The notes: a model not told the origin generated them from the letters alone. 64,000 bases of DNA from Burkholderiales bacterium (GCA_015075225.1 JABTUQ010000008.1:48288-112287), one strand, 5' to 3'; shown: positions 18,493-30,699, counted from the stretch's first letter. Numbers and translations: made by a program.

Positions 18493-18747
18493 TCACTTCC
18501 GGCATCGATTGCTCGTTAGCCAGAAAAAAATTTCTGCTGTTGTTACAGGAATAAAAAAACTGACTGCTGACTGATCTACTTTAATGAATCTCTGAACAAC
18601 CACCTGCGTTGTCATTTTTGCGTTAAATATCGGCTCAAAATGCTCATTTATTATGTATAAACTCCGCCTTTCTGCCGATTTTTGCCTGGAACTGACTACC
18701 TCGCTGGCGTTCTTCAGGGATTCCTTAACAATATCCGAAGTATTCAT
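18493..18747 (-). CDS. Small hypothetical protein overlapping a repeat copy
   Basis: An 84-residue frame, starting MNTSDIVKESLKNASEV, with no recognisable domain and no clear ribosome-binding site. Its middle coincides with the ~145-bp repeat whose second copy (22648-22792, opposite orientation) has an in-frame stop. That argues the sequence is either a decayed gene fragment in both places or non-coding repeat. The terminator directly after the stop slightly favours transcription here. Confidence 0.3.
   Translation of the reverse strand: MNTSDIVKESLKNASEVVSSRQKSAERRSLYIINEHFEPIFNAKMTTQVVVQRFIKVDQSAVSFFIPVTTAEIFFWLTSNRCRK
18583..18729 (-). repeat. ~145-bp repeat, copy A, flanking the 3' side of the hao cluster
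   Basis: The reverse complement of this stretch aligns with 22648-22792 at roughly 80 percent identity by eye. Shared landmarks are CGGAGTTTATAC, AATAAATGAG, TATTTTGA/CATTTTGA and AATGACAACGCAGGT. The two copies face each other across hao-haoB-cycA. Confidence 0.7.
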
Positions 18748-18773
18748 GGGCGTTCTAAATTAACCCGGATTGC

Positions 18774-18805
18774 TTCCGGAAGAGTGAATTTTTACTCTTC
18801 CGGAA
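18774..18805 (-). terminator. Hairpin after cycA, probable transcription terminator
   Basis: TTCCGGAAGAGT (18774-18785) pairs perfectly with 18794-18805 around an 8-base loop. It starts 35 bases beyond the cycA stop in the minus direction. There is no T-run after it on the minus strand, so it may be a weak terminator or an mRNA-stabilising 3' hairpin. Confidence 0.55.
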
Positions 18806-18840
18806 TACACAGCAAATACGATCAGGTTGCCAGAAAAAGA

Positions 18841-19539
18841 TTACTCTTTTCCTTTTTTGGCAGGTTTGGCACTGGCCTGGAATTCATCATGGAATTTGAA
18901 TTTCGGCTCTCCGTCAAATACGCCTTCCAGTTTGTAGTGTTCGTGCATGGCTTTGGTATTCTTGACCATTTCTTCAAATTTGAAGGTGTATTTCGCATCC
19001 ACTTCCGGGGTGAAGGGGTGTATGGCGCTTTAGCTCCTTTCCAGGGTGAGCCTTCGTAGTTCAGGTGGCAGGAACTGCAGCGCTCTTCAAAGCTAAAGTC
19101 CTGTCCTTTTTGCAAGATCTTTGCGGGGTGTTTTCTTACCCGATTTCTCAAAAGGCTTGTCCGCTTTTACGATGATCCCCGGAAGTTGCGTCCAGGTCCA
19201 TGGCAAGATTCACAACCACCAGTCAGCATGGGTTTGGCGATTCGATCGTATAGCCCTTTCTGACCAAATCCATCCACGTGACAGCCTACGCAGTCCTTGT
19301 CCTGGGTGTAGTCTTTGGCTGGATCCAGTTTGGCTTTCTGTTTGGCTTCTGTCTTGACATTGGGTTTGAGCGATTCCATCGCTTTGGCATGCGCGGTGTC
19401 TTTCCACGATTGTGCCTGGGCTTTGTGGCGGAACTGCATTCTTGCGACCTTCAAACGGGGCATCTGCCGCTTGCTTTGTCCACTGACAAACGTGAACACG
19501 GCAGCTGCTATCAGCTCCGCAAACGGTCATTAGTTTCAT
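18841..19539 (-). pseudogene. cycA: Tetrahaem cytochrome c554, frame broken by several indels
   Basis: Cytochrome c554 is the periplasmic electron acceptor of hydroxylamine oxidoreductase. ATG 19539 follows GGAGAG. In changing frames the minus strand reads [78 protein letters not shown] and, near the end, FHDEFQASAKPAKKGK before TAA at 18841-18843. Three CxxCH haem sites are directly readable; the first (CSSCH) is destroyed by missing bases. Total length is close to the normal ~235 codons. Breaks often sit in homopolymers, e.g. five A where six are needed in LAKKGQD. No cycB follows. Confidence 0.88.
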
Positions 19540-19627
19540 GGTCTCTCCTCTTGATTTAGGTCTGTTAACTCGGTTATACTGGTTTTCCGGCGGTTGTGTA
19601 CCTGATCAGCCGGAAGGGTTGAATCCG

Positions 19628-20660
19628 TCATGTGTTCTTGTCCAGCCTCGTACGGGCTGCGGTGGGCTGTCTTTGTTCCAGTGCTTTTCTCAGATCCGGT
19701 AGACCAGTACCCTCCTGCTGGTAAGATCAGCTGGGGTGGTGCCGCTCCAGCGGGATGGCTGTGGTAAATGGCAGCAGTTTGCCAGCAGGGTGTTGGCGCT
19801 GGCTGTTCATCAGGAAAAGGCTCGATGAGGTCGTCCGATAACGATTGCAGGGTGTAGGTGTAGTAACTGGTGCCATTTCCGTTTCAGGTGGCTGATCATG
19901 CCGTGCAGGTTGCCAGTCATGCGGTAGTGTTTGTAGGCTACGCCAAATTTGTCCGGGTACAGGAGGCCCGGTTGTAGAGGTCGTGACATGTACAACAGGT
20001 AGGTGTCCCGATGTGCCCGCCAGTTGCCGTAATTCATCCAGCCCTTCTGTCGGTCGGTTGACCAGGCTTTGGGTAAAACGCTGGAAGAGTTGTTGTTCCT
20101 GCGGGTCGGCTGCGATGCCGGCTTGCTGGTCTTCATAGGCGCGTTATGGCTTGTTCGTGCGTTTGCCATGCTTTGCCGGATGATCAGCGGTTGATGTAGC
20201 GGTGTAAACAGGACGTCTCGTCCGGTCAAAGTGCTGGTTGCCGCGAGGTGTCCCACCAGCCTAGCAGCAGGGCATCACGCGGGGCGTGTTTGTCTATTGC
20301 TGCAAGTGTCAATTCGGATGCTTTCTGGTCCAGTGCCAGGAGTTGTTCTCGGCGGAGTTTTTCAGTTGAGCAATATTTGCTGGTTGGCATGTTGGCCAAC
20401 CGGGCTTGTGCCACAGGTTGTTCGGTTTCTTCAACGCGGATGTCGTACTGGTGGATGGCCAGGTCCGGCCAGGCGTCCAGTTCCAGCTCAGGAAATTCAC
20501 CGGCTTTGCCAGTAGCCGTTTGTTGATAACGGTAGGGTGATGTGTCCGGTATCAGTATGAGACCAGGCATACCAGGTCAGCAAACTAAACCTCCGTCACT
20601 GAAGTATTCCCAGTGACGGGAGAGTCGAGATCGGACCAGCAGCGCGGCTGTGCGCTGGTC
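19628..20660 (-). pseudogene. haoB: HaoB-like protein (orf2 of the hao operon), frame-broken
   Basis: The gene between hao and cycA in ammonia oxidisers encodes a conserved protein of uncertain role. Here the longest readable pieces are GEFPELELDAWPDLAIHQYD, DIRVEETEQPVAQARLAN and LTLAAIDKHAPRDALLLGWW in one frame, with other segments (RKGWMNYGNWRAHRDTYLLY, FGVAYKHYRMTGNLHGMISH) in other frames. The likely end is TGA at 19628-19630; the 5' end is unclear and may overlap the hao stop. Identification rests mainly on position and these fragments. Confidence 0.65.
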
Positions 20661-20677
20661 AGTTATCAGCGGTGTAG

Positions 20678-22347
20678 TCAAGCTTGTGTCTGCTTTGCGT
20701 TTACGCCAGCCGATCAGGGCGATCCTCCTGCCAGCAACATGCCACCACAGGCACGCAGGGAGATTTTCTCGCTGGATTCAGCGAGGTCGAGCAGGCTGGT
20801 CTGTTTGCTTCCAGTTTGTTTACACGGGCTTGCAGTGCTGTCAGTTCCTGCATTTTGGTGTATTCGTCTTGGATTTCAACATAGGCGCGGTTCATCAGTC
20901 CCAGCCTTCGGTATAGGTCCAGCCACCGGATTGACGTGAGCAAATCTACGTGCATCTTGGCAAGGTTGTTTTCTGCCATTTCCAGAACTTTCAGTTGAGG
21001 TAGAGGCAGGGTTGTTACCTTTGACCAGAAGGCTGGGTGAAGATACCAAACCAGGTTTCTCGAGTACTGGCGGATTGGGACGGTTGGTCTTTTGTCCGGT
21101 CAGTGTGCCGTCTTCGTACATTTTATGAACGATGGCGTTGGCCTAATGTTGTTGGCCAGTCCTTCCAGTGTGCCTTTGTCCGCGACGTCAGGTAGGGCAG
21201 GCAAACCGTTCCGGGTGGCATGGGTACAGGTCAGTACCAAAATCCAGCAGACTTCAGACCAGTCGCTGGTGATGTTCTCGGCAATTCAGGTACAAACGGG
21301 TGGTTCGCCCAGCGGGTCTTGCGGGTGATGTTGTGGTGTATTCCCCCTGTATTCCATGTGGCAGGCTGCACAGGTCAGTTGCGTTCTGACCACCTTTGGA
21401 GAAGCATCTTTGAGGCGAACTTCAGTTCCATTTGTCACGTTCATTTCAGCAAGTTTGCCGTGCTTGGACGTAGATGGAAGCTTCCCAGTTATTTGTGGTC
21501 CACGCCGCTATGGCGGGTGGCACAGGCTTCCGGTTGCGTGATTCCGCAGCCGAGAATTCGTGACAGGTGTGGCAGTTGTCACATTGTTCTGGTTGGTGTG
21601 GCACATGGTGCAACCTTCAGCCACTTCGCGCTGTGGCATGGCTGCCCTGACGGTGGTTTCGATGTTGGCGGTGTAGTCCAGTGCGTGAGATGGACGTCCA
21701 TTCGGCCATTGTCCGTTCAGCCAGATCGCGGTGTCACGCTCGATTCGCGTTCTGCAAATTCTCTCAGGTGGCAGGTTCACGCATGTCGGCTGATGGCATG
21801 CGCACGTCTTTGGTGTGATCTGCCTTGTCTTTTGTTGATGTCTACGTGACAATCAATACAACCCACTTCCTTGAGGTTTCTTTTTCCCAAGCTTGCCCAT
21901 GGAGCGCAGGTTGTTTTCAACTTCTTCAAGCTTCCTTTCTTGTAAAAGGGATCTTCTGGCTTGAGGTTGCAATTTTTATCAAGGTTGGCGTGGGAGCTGC
22001 GCTCCATGCCTTACCATACCGGGTTTCATCCGGTGGCATTCCGCAATCCTTGCGTTCTGCTGCTTCTTTGGGTGAACAGGTGGTTTGTAGAAGGTGTTGG
22101 GTCCGTAGCAGGAGCTGATCGCTATCGGTTCCCAGTAATTCCCCAATTTGCCTTTGCCCGCTCGCAGGCAGGGTCCTTTGTAGCGCTTAACCAGCGCTTC
22201 ATAGGTGTCTTTGGTGTTGCCTTGCTGCGGTCCAGCTTCAACGCTTCGTACGTCTCGTCCGGTACCGTCGATATGTCAGCTTGCACCGATCCGCACAGCA
22301 TCAGCCCCGTGCAAACTAGTACCCCTTTAACCACTCCCTAATTTCAT
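20678..22347 (-). pseudogene. hao: Hydroxylamine oxidoreductase, frame broken by many single-base indels
   Basis: Hydroxylamine oxidoreductase is the octahaem periplasmic enzyme that oxidises hydroxylamine during ammonia oxidation. ATG 22347 follows GGAGGAAAGAG. Conserved pieces in shifting frames: [104 protein letters not shown], ending near LIGWRKRK. The first frame break is at codon 5-6, where GGG should be GGGG. Another, AACAATGTGAC for AACAAATGTGAC, hides the CDNCH haem site. The span is about 40 bases shorter than an intact gene of ~570 codons. Dense one-base losses with conserved residues between them suggest read error rather than slow decay. Confidence 0.9.
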
Positions 22348-22880
22348 CTCTTTCCTCCGTAATCTACCACCGGCATTTCCTGTACACAAAACAATAACTG
22401 GTCTCAACCCTCCAGGTAACCAGCCTTAGTCACTTCAACACTTCATCCAAAACAAGACTACTTCGTCAGCAGGGGTAGATCAAGGTTTTAAAGGCTCGTA
22501 TGCAAGCAAACACATCACCTCCATTCACTGATAAAGCAAAAATAATCATCTAAAACAATGGTTAAAGATAGTTGATTACCACTATCAACAAATGATTTTC
22601 GCTCTCCCAAAAACCCCACAAAACAATTCAGGTTAAAGAACAAATCATAAAGGAGTCTCTGGAAAACGTCAGTGAGGCTGTCAGTTCAAGGCAAAAATAG
22701 GAGAAAAAACGGAGTTTATACGTAATAAATGAGTATTTTGAACTGATGTTTAACGCAGAAATGACAACGCAGGTAGTTTTTCAGAGGTTCCTAAACATTT
22801 ATTTGTTGATTTGACAGATTAGATTACGTTACAGCCCAAGGAAGGTAAAATTGGAATCTTAGTTTTCTCTGGTTGATGAA
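22348..22880. other. Intergenic region upstream of hao and mnmA
   Basis: These 533 bases separate the divergent hao (minus) and mnmA (plus) genes. They are AT-rich and contain no open frame with gene-like features. Repeat copy B lies at 22648-22792. The hao promoter must lie between 22348 and about 22640, but I cannot point to a convincing sigma-70 box. Confidence 0.6.
22648..22792 (+). repeat. ~145-bp repeat, copy B, flanking the 5' side of the hao cluster
   Basis: Inverted partner of 18583-18729. If read as protein it gives KESLENVSEAVSSRQK followed by a stop, while copy A is open through the same region, so copy B is not coding. It ends in AT-rich sequence before mnmA. Confidence 0.7.
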
Positions 22881-23969
22881 ATGAACAAATCACGTGTAGT
22901 CATAGGCATGTCCGGTGGAGTGGATTCATCGGTTGCTGCCTTGTTACTTAAGCAACAGGGTTATGATGTAGTTGGACTTTTCATGAAAAACTGGGAAGAG
23001 GATGATACCGATGAATATTGCTCATCCCGCCAGGATTTTCTTGATGCCGCCTCTGTAGCCGACATCCTCGACATACCGCTGGAAGTGGCGAATTTTTCGG
23101 CCGAATACCGGGAACGGGTATTTGATCTATTTCTGAAGGAATACCAGACCGGACGCACACCCAATCCGGATGTGTTGTGTAACAGCGAGATCAAGTTCAA
23201 GGCGTTTCTTGATCACGCACTTACTTTGGGCGCTGACCAGATTGCAACCGGGCACTATGCACAAGTGCAGGAAATTGATGGCCTGTTTCAGCTGCTCAAG
23301 GGCGAAGATGGCAACAAGGATCAAAGCTATTTTCTTTACCGCCTGAATCAACAGCAGCTCTCACGTGCCATTTTTCCCATTGGCCACCTCTATAAACGGG
23401 AAGTGCGCAACATTGCCCGTGAGCATGGTCTACCCAATTCAGCCAAAAAAGACAGTACTGGAATCTGTTTTATTGGCGAACGCCCGTTCCGTGAATTTCT
23501 CAATCGGTATCTGCCGGTCAACCCAGGGGAAATTCACACTTTGGATAATAAGGTTGTGGGAGAACACCAGGGATTGATGTATTACACCATCGGACAAAGG
23601 CAGGGGTTGGGAATCGGTGGTACGCGCGATGGAAGCGAGGAACCGTGGTTTGTATCGGGCAAGGATATAGAAAGAAACGTGCTATATGTAGTGCAAGGAC
23701 ACGGTCATCCCGCATTGTTTCGTTCCTCGCTGATTGCCGCAGATCTTTCCTGGATCAGCGGCATGGCTCCTCACCAAAACTGGGTGTATGCCGCCAAAAT
23801 CCGTTACCGCCAGATCGATGCACCTTGCACAATCACACATCTGGAAACCCATTCCTGCGAAATTGGTTTTGCTGCTCCGCAGTGGGGAGTGACACCCGGT
23901 CAATCTGTGGTTATTTATGAAAGCAAAGTATGTCTGGGTGGCGGCATCATTACTCGCAGTAATGGCTGA
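22881..23969 (+). CDS. mnmA: tRNA-specific 2-thiouridylase MnmA
   Basis: MnmA puts sulfur on U34 of Lys, Glu and Gln tRNAs. The 362-residue protein has the N-type PP-loop [14 protein letters not shown] (residues 9-22), the catalytic Cys in [12 protein letters not shown] (about 99), ATGHYAQV, and the second catalytic Cys in [14 protein letters not shown] (about 199). The C-terminal beta-barrel part ends [11 protein letters not shown]. Length and motifs are complete. It converges with pilU on the other strand, with only 2 bases between the stops. Confidence 0.95.
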   Translation: MNKSRVVIGMSGGVDSSVAALLLKQQGYDVVGLFMKNWEEDDTDEYCSSRQDFLDAASVADILDIPLEVANFSAEYRERVFDLFLKEYQTGRTPNPDVLCNSEIKFKAFLDHALTLGADQIATGHYAQVQEIDGLFQLLKGEDGNKDQSYFLYRLNQQQLSRAIFPIGHLYKREVRNIAREHGLPNSAKKDSTGICFIGERPFREFLNRYLPVNPGEIHTLDNKVVGEHQGLMYYTIGQRQGLGIGGTRDGSEEPWFVSGKDIERNVLYVVQGHGHPALFRSSLIAADLSWISGMAPHQNWVYAAKIRYRQIDAPCTITHLETHSCEIGFAAPQWGVTPGQSVVIYESKVCLGGGIITRSNG

Positions 23970-23971
23970 TA

Positions 23972-25108
23972 TCAGATCAACGTCAAATCCTCGATATTCG
24001 TTCCGGTATCGCGTTTCTGCGCTTCAGAACCGTGCAACTTGATTTGCAGCCGCAATTCGTTCATGGAATCGGCATTACGCAAGGCATCCTCATAGGAAAT
24101 CACACCGCTCTCGTAAAGCTCGAATAGGGCCATATCAAAGGTCTGCATCCCCATTTCGCTTGATTTCTTCATGATTTCCTTGATTTCATGCACGTTGCCC
24201 TTGAATATCAGATCGGAAATCAAAGGGGAATTCAGCATGACTTCAATTGCCGCTGCACGCCCGCTGCCCGATTTTCTGGGAATCAGTCTTTGCGCAACCA
24301 ACGCCCGCATATTTAGCGATAAATCCATCAACAACTGGGTACGCCGTTCTTCCGGGAAGAAGTTGATAATCCGGTCGAGCGCCTGATTGGCACTGTTGGC
24401 GTGCAGGGTGCCCATACATAAATGACCAGTTTCGGCAAAGGCAATGGCGTGCTCCATGGTTTCCCGATCCCGGATTTCCCCAATCAGGATGACATCGGGC
24501 GCCTGCCGTAATGTATTTTTCAGTGCCGCCTCCCATGATTCTGTATCAACGCCGACTTCCCGCTGGGTAATCACGCAGTTGATATGCTCATGCACATATT
24601 CAACCGGGTCTTCAATGGTGATGATATGTCCGTAGCTGTTTTTATTGCGATGGCCGATCAAAGCTGCCATCGAGGTTGATTTCCCCGAACCAGTTCCGCC
24701 AACGAAAATCACCAGACCACGTTTGCTCATGACCACTTCTTTAAGCACCTGCGGCAAACCAAGATTATCGAAATCCGGGATTTTCGTCGTGATCGTCCGT
24801 ATCACAATCCCGGTTTTCTGTTGCTGGACAAAGGTATTAACACGAAAACGCCCGATTCCTTCAGGATTGATCGCAAAATTGCACTCGCTGCTCGCTTCGA
24901 ATTCTGTCGCCTGTTTATCGTTCATAATGGCTCGCGCCAGTGCTGCGGTATGCTCGGGAGAAAGGGGCTGCTGTGTGACGGGCGTCATCTTCCCATCAAT
25001 CTTCATTGCCGGCGGGTAACCTGCAGTAACAAACAAATCTGAAGCCTTCTTGCTGAGCATCAAACGCAACAGATCGTGCATGAATTTGAGAGCCTGTTCT
25101 TTTTCCAT
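23972..25108 (-). CDS. pilU: Type IV pilus retraction ATPase PilU
   Basis: PilU is the accessory retraction motor of type IV pili, acting with PilT at the inner membrane. ATG 25108 (MEKEQALKFMHDLLRLML) is preferred; GTG 25132 gives an 8-residue extension. Motifs: Walker A VGGTGSGKSTSMAAL, Asp box ITIEDPVEYVHEH, Walker B PDVILIGEIRDRETMEHA and His box ETGHLCMGTLHANSA. The C-terminal extension ending GTNIEDLTLI is typical of PilU and absent from PilT. It lies 16 bases after pilT. Confidence 0.93.
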   Translation of the reverse strand: MEKEQALKFMHDLLRLMLSKKASDLFVTAGYPPAMKIDGKMTPVTQQPLSPEHTAALARAIMNDKQATEFEASSECNFAINPEGIGRFRVNTFVQQQKTGIVIRTITTKIPDFDNLGLPQVLKEVVMSKRGLVIFVGGTGSGKSTSMAALIGHRNKNSYGHIITIEDPVEYVHEHINCVITQREVGVDTESWEAALKNTLRQAPDVILIGEIRDRETMEHAIAFAETGHLCMGTLHANSANQALDRIINFFPEERRTQLLMDLSLNMRALVAQRLIPRKSGSGRAAAIEVMLNSPLISDLIFKGNVHEIKEIMKKSSEMGMQTFDMALFELYESGVISYEDALRNADSMNELRLQIKLHGSEAQKRDTGTNIEDLTLI

Positions 25109-25124
25109 AACGAATCCCGCCCCC

Positions 25125-26166
25125 TTAACCACGGAAATTATCTTTGTTCATGGCTTTGGTACGCGCTTCCGCTGCCGAAATAACACCCCGCTTCACCAAA
25201 TCTGTCAGATTCTGATCAAGCGTCTGCATTCCCACGCCTTGTCCGGTTTGGATGGCTGAATACATCTGCGCCACTTTTCCTTCCCGGATGAGATTACGAA
25301 TGGCAGGCGTGCCCATCATGATTTCATGGGCAGCCACGCGGCCTTTACCATCCTTTGTTTTCAGCAACGCCTGAGAAATAACTGCACGCAGCGATTCGGA
25401 CAACATCGCCCGCACCATTTCCTTTTCTTCGGCGGGAAACACATCAATAATCCTGTCAATGGTCTTGGCAGCCGAACTGGTATGCAACGTACCGAAAACC
25501 AGATGCCCGGTTTCCGCCGCTGTCATCGCCAGACGAATCGTTTCCAGATCCCGCATTTCACCCACCAGGATAATATCCGGATCTTCCCGCAGGGCCGCAC
25601 GTAATGCATTACTGAAACTGTGTGTATCACGTCCCACTTCGCGCTGATTGATCAGACATTTCTTGCTTTCATGCACAAATTCAATTGGATCTTCCAGTGT
25701 CAGGATATGGCCGTACTGGTTTTCATTGATGTCATTGATCATGGCCGCCAGTGTGGTGGATTTACCCGAGCCGGTCGGCCCTGTTACCAACACCACGCCA
25801 CGCGGTTGTTGCGCAATTTCGGCAAAGATCCTGGGTGCTTTCAGATCTTCGAGTGTCAATACTTTGGATGGAATGGTACGCAATACCGAGGCCGCTCCCC
25901 GTTGCGTGTTGAACGCATTGACACGAAAACGCGCCAAATTGGGAATCGCAAATGAAAAATCACACTCCAAGTGCTCTTCGTAATGCTTGCGCTGGCTGTC
26001 GTTCATGATGTCGTACACCATGTCGTGCACATCCTTGTGCTCCAGCGCAGGCAAATTGATACGCCGGATTTCTCCGTGCACCCGGATCATGGGTGGCATA
26101 CCGGCTGATAAATGAAGGTCGGAAGCGTTGTTCTTGACCACAAATGAGTAACTCTACTATATTCAT
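25125..26166 (-). pseudogene. pilT: Type IV pilus retraction ATPase PilT, frameshift near the 5' end
   Basis: PilT drives pilus retraction for twitching. From codon 9 onward the protein is complete: KNNASDLHLSAGMPP, Walker A TGPTGSGKSTTLAAM, LTLEDPIEFVHE, IILVGEMRDLETI and the AIRNLIREGK and GMQTLD motifs. The normal start lies at ATG 26166 (MNIVELL, with AAGGA upstream), but after TTACTC the frame slips. Reading from there gives ICGQEQRF instead of the expected AFVVKNNASDL, implying two missing bases or one extra between about 26142 and 26150. A GTG at 26141 could start a shortened protein lacking only eight residues, so activity is not excluded. Confidence 0.87.
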
Positions 26167-26353
26167 CCGGTGTATTCCTTCCGCGTCGTTGGATGTCGAT
26201 TGGTTCGTATCGACTTGTTAATCAGATTTTTCCAGCCTTACGCAGGCCGATCTGACTAGAACGGAAAAAATCGGCCCGAATTGAATATATTTCCGTAGCA
26301 CCGATTGCTGGCCCAATCGGAATCACCCGTTTCTTCAACTTACTTATCCAGCC

Positions 26354-28339
<1,986 letters not shown>

Positions 28340-28349
<10 letters not shown>

Positions 28350-29668
28350 GAAAAATCAGGCGCTGTTTGCTCTGCACCCACCACCACAGTCACCATCCCG
28401 TCCGGATTGATCCTGCGCTGAAATGCATCCTTGATCTGCGCCACAGTGACCTTTTCCACCGCCTTGACGTAATCTTCCAGATAAGTCAACGGCAGATTGT
28501 AAAAACCGATCACACCGAGATAACCCAGTATTTTGCTATTGCTGTCTATGCGCAGCGGGAAACCTCCCACGATATTCTGCCTGGCAGCCTCCAGCTCTTC
28601 TTCGGTTGGCCCCTGTTCAACAAAATCTTTCAGTGTTTTTTGCGTCAACTGCAAAGCTTGCTCCGCCTGTTCTTTCTTGGTTTGCAAACCGATTTCAAAA
28701 GGCCCTTTCTCGCGATATGGCGCAAATGTACTGTAAACACTATATGCCAGCCCGCGTGTTTCACGAATTTCCTTCATCAGACGGGATACAAACCCACCCC
28801 CGCCCAGAATATAGTTAACCACCAGCAGGGGAAAATAATCCGGATCCTTGCGGCTCAAGCCCGGATACGCAAGCTGAATATGGCTTTGTGTCGCCGGGTG
28901 TGCAATTTTTTGTGTTACCGGTGCGGGATTTTCAACTGCAGGCAAGGTGATTTCGGTTTTTCCAGCGGGCAGCCTGTCTGTCAGCATTTCTGCAATGCGC
29001 GCCGCCTCATCCCGCTTGATATCGCCAATCATTGCAATCACAGCGTTTCCGGCGGTATACCGCGCTCGGTAAAAATCAACCAGATCCTGGCGCTGCAGCG
29101 AAGCAAGCGTATCCGGCTCTCCCGATTCACGCAGGCCGTAAGGATGCTTGCCATACAACAATTTCATCAACGTCCGATCAGCGATTACTTCCGGCTTGGT
29201 ATCCGCCTCCTTGAGCACAGAAATCATGCGGGTGCGTTCTCGCTCCAAAATAGTTTCGGGAAACTCGGGGCGCTGAATGATTTGCGCGAGTACATCCAGC
29301 GCGCGTGACCGCTCCTTTTGATGGCTCAGCGTGCGCAACGACAAACCGGCCCGATCCAGATCAAACGATCCACCCAACGCCGCACCAACATCCGCCAGTG
29401 TTTCGGCAATCCGGTCCTCGGATAAACCACCCGCACCCATGCTCATCAAGCGCTGCACCAACCCCGCCCGGCCGGAAGTTTCTGCCGTATCGGAACTGCT
29501 GCCTGCCGGAAACTCGATACTGAGATCGAGTATTGGCAAATCATGATTCTCGACAAAATAAACCTGCGCCCCGTTGGCTGTCTGCCAATGCTGAATCGGC
29601 AAGAACGCCAGTGCCCACTGCGCCTGCAAGCCTGCCCAAAGCACAATCAAAAACTGTAGAAATCGCAT
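28340..29668 (-). CDS. M16-family peptidase-like protein lacking the zinc motif
   Basis: A 442-residue protein with an N-terminal signal peptide (MRFLQFLIVLWAGLQAQWALA), so probably periplasmic. It has both M16 halves: SIEFPAGSSSDTAETSGRAG near residue 50 and GLAYSVYSTFAPYREKGPF near 305. At the position where active M16 enzymes have HxxEH, this protein reads GRAGLVQRLMSMG, so zinc cannot be bound there. Such members usually pair with an active partner encoded next door. No partner is present upstream, where the following ~250 bases hold only unrelated sequence. Confidence 0.85.
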
Positions 29669-29915
29669 ATATCCCCTTCATCAATCAAGCATCACCAAAG
29701 CAAGAAGCATTGTATGCCAATGCAGGCAGAAGTTCCCAGCCACGAACCCGGAAAAACCAAATTGCTGTTACCGCCAGAAACTCAAGAAATTTGTATCTTA
29801 AAACACGGGAAATATCCAGGCAGCAAGGAAACTGCCCCTTTAACCAGAAAACGGATGAATTTGCATGAACGCGAAAATTTTCACACTTCCCGACATTGAA
29901 TAACTCAAATCAACG

Positions 29916-30310
29916 TCATAAATGGTCCAGTGGACTGATCACACCCTTGCCACCCTTATTCAAAACATGGGTATAGATCATCGTCGTGGCAACATCACGA
30001 TGCCCCAGCAATTCCTGCACCGTGCGGATATCGTAACCCGCCTGCAAAAGATGCGTAGCAAAGGAATGGCGCAACGTATGCGGTGTAGCCGATTTAGTCA
30101 GCCCTGCTGCCAGCACGGCCTGTACCTCGTTATGCGTCAACACTACCGGCAAGCGTGCCCGCACCACGTTATCAAGCCAGAGCAAATCGTGAGGATGCTG
30201 TTTGACATGAAACAGAAAAAGCACCGTACCCGCTGGACATACTGCATCTCCGTCCTTATGCTGTAATGCTTCAAACGCAATTTATCACGAAGGTGATCGA
30301 GCAGCTTGGG
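29916..30310 (-). pseudogene. intI: Integron integrase IntI, fossil with internal deletions
   Basis: Minus-strand reading from about 30309 gives [20 protein letters not shown], the start of an IntI core, then a frameshift, [11 protein letters not shown], a deletion of roughly 40 codons, [20 protein letters not shown], and a deletion of roughly 120 codons. The rest is intact: [20 protein letters not shown] and [20 protein letters not shown] to the stop at 29916. The second deletion removes the first catalytic Arg region and the additional IntI-specific domain, so the enzyme is dead. The first ~17 codons are also missing, the sequence being cut at the attI-like core. Orientation opposite to the cassettes is the normal integron layout. 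Confidence 0.85.
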
Positions 30311-30311
30311 C

Positions 30312-30318
30312 GTTGGGC
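30312..30318 (+). other. attI-like core site GTTGGGC (boundary of cassette 1)
   Basis: GTTGGGC fits the GTTRRRY integron core. The cassette that follows ends with an attC whose R'' box is GCCCAAC, the exact complement, as expected if cassette 1 starts at the TTGGGC here. The core abuts the intI remnant with no normal attI leader. Confidence 0.7.
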
Positions 30319-30357
30319 ATATTGTTCAGATATTTATCCACAAAGGGAGGACAAATA

Positions 30358-30699
30358 ATGAAATTCAAAATCACTCATTTATTAGTGTTAATTGTGACAG
30401 TTGTTACTTCGCCATTAGTGAATGTCGATAGCGCATTTGCGAGAGATCCTTGCTCCCGTGATAGTGATTGTGCCGCTCCTGAGTCGTGTAGGCGCTATTC
30501 CTCATCAATCTATGTTGATTGCAATGGAATTGGCCGCCTTTTTGGTTGCAAAACATCGTCTGGCTTCTGCAGTCTTTTTTGCTCAAATGAGGTCTTGTTC
30601 ACTTTACGCTGTACAACATCATGTACCAACAATACTCAGTGTCAGCAAGACGAGACGTGTAAAGGCAGTTCCACCCAGAAATTTTGTGTGAAACTGTGA
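30358..30699 (+). CDS. Integron cassette 1: secreted Cys-rich protein, function unknown
   Basis: ATG 30358 follows GGGAGGACAAATA. The 113-residue product has a signal peptide (MKFKITHLLVLIVTVVTSPL, cleavage probably after SAFA) and a mature part with 12 Cys, arranged in motifs such as SRDSDCAAPESC and NNTQCQQDETC, suggesting a disulfide-linked exported protein. No family recognised. It is the first gene after the attI-like core and is followed within 40 bases by an attC site, so it is a typical one-gene cassette. Confidence 0.7.
   Translation: MKFKITHLLVLIVTVVTSPLVNVDSAFARDPCSRDSDCAAPESCRRYSSSIYVDCNGIGRLFGCKTSSGFCSLFCSNEVLFTLRCTTSCTNNTQCQQDETCKGSSTQKFCVKL

Noticed and set aside
28367-29308. 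313-codon open frame on the plus strand
   Set aside because: Antisense shadow of the M16 gene; no domain, no ribosome-binding site.
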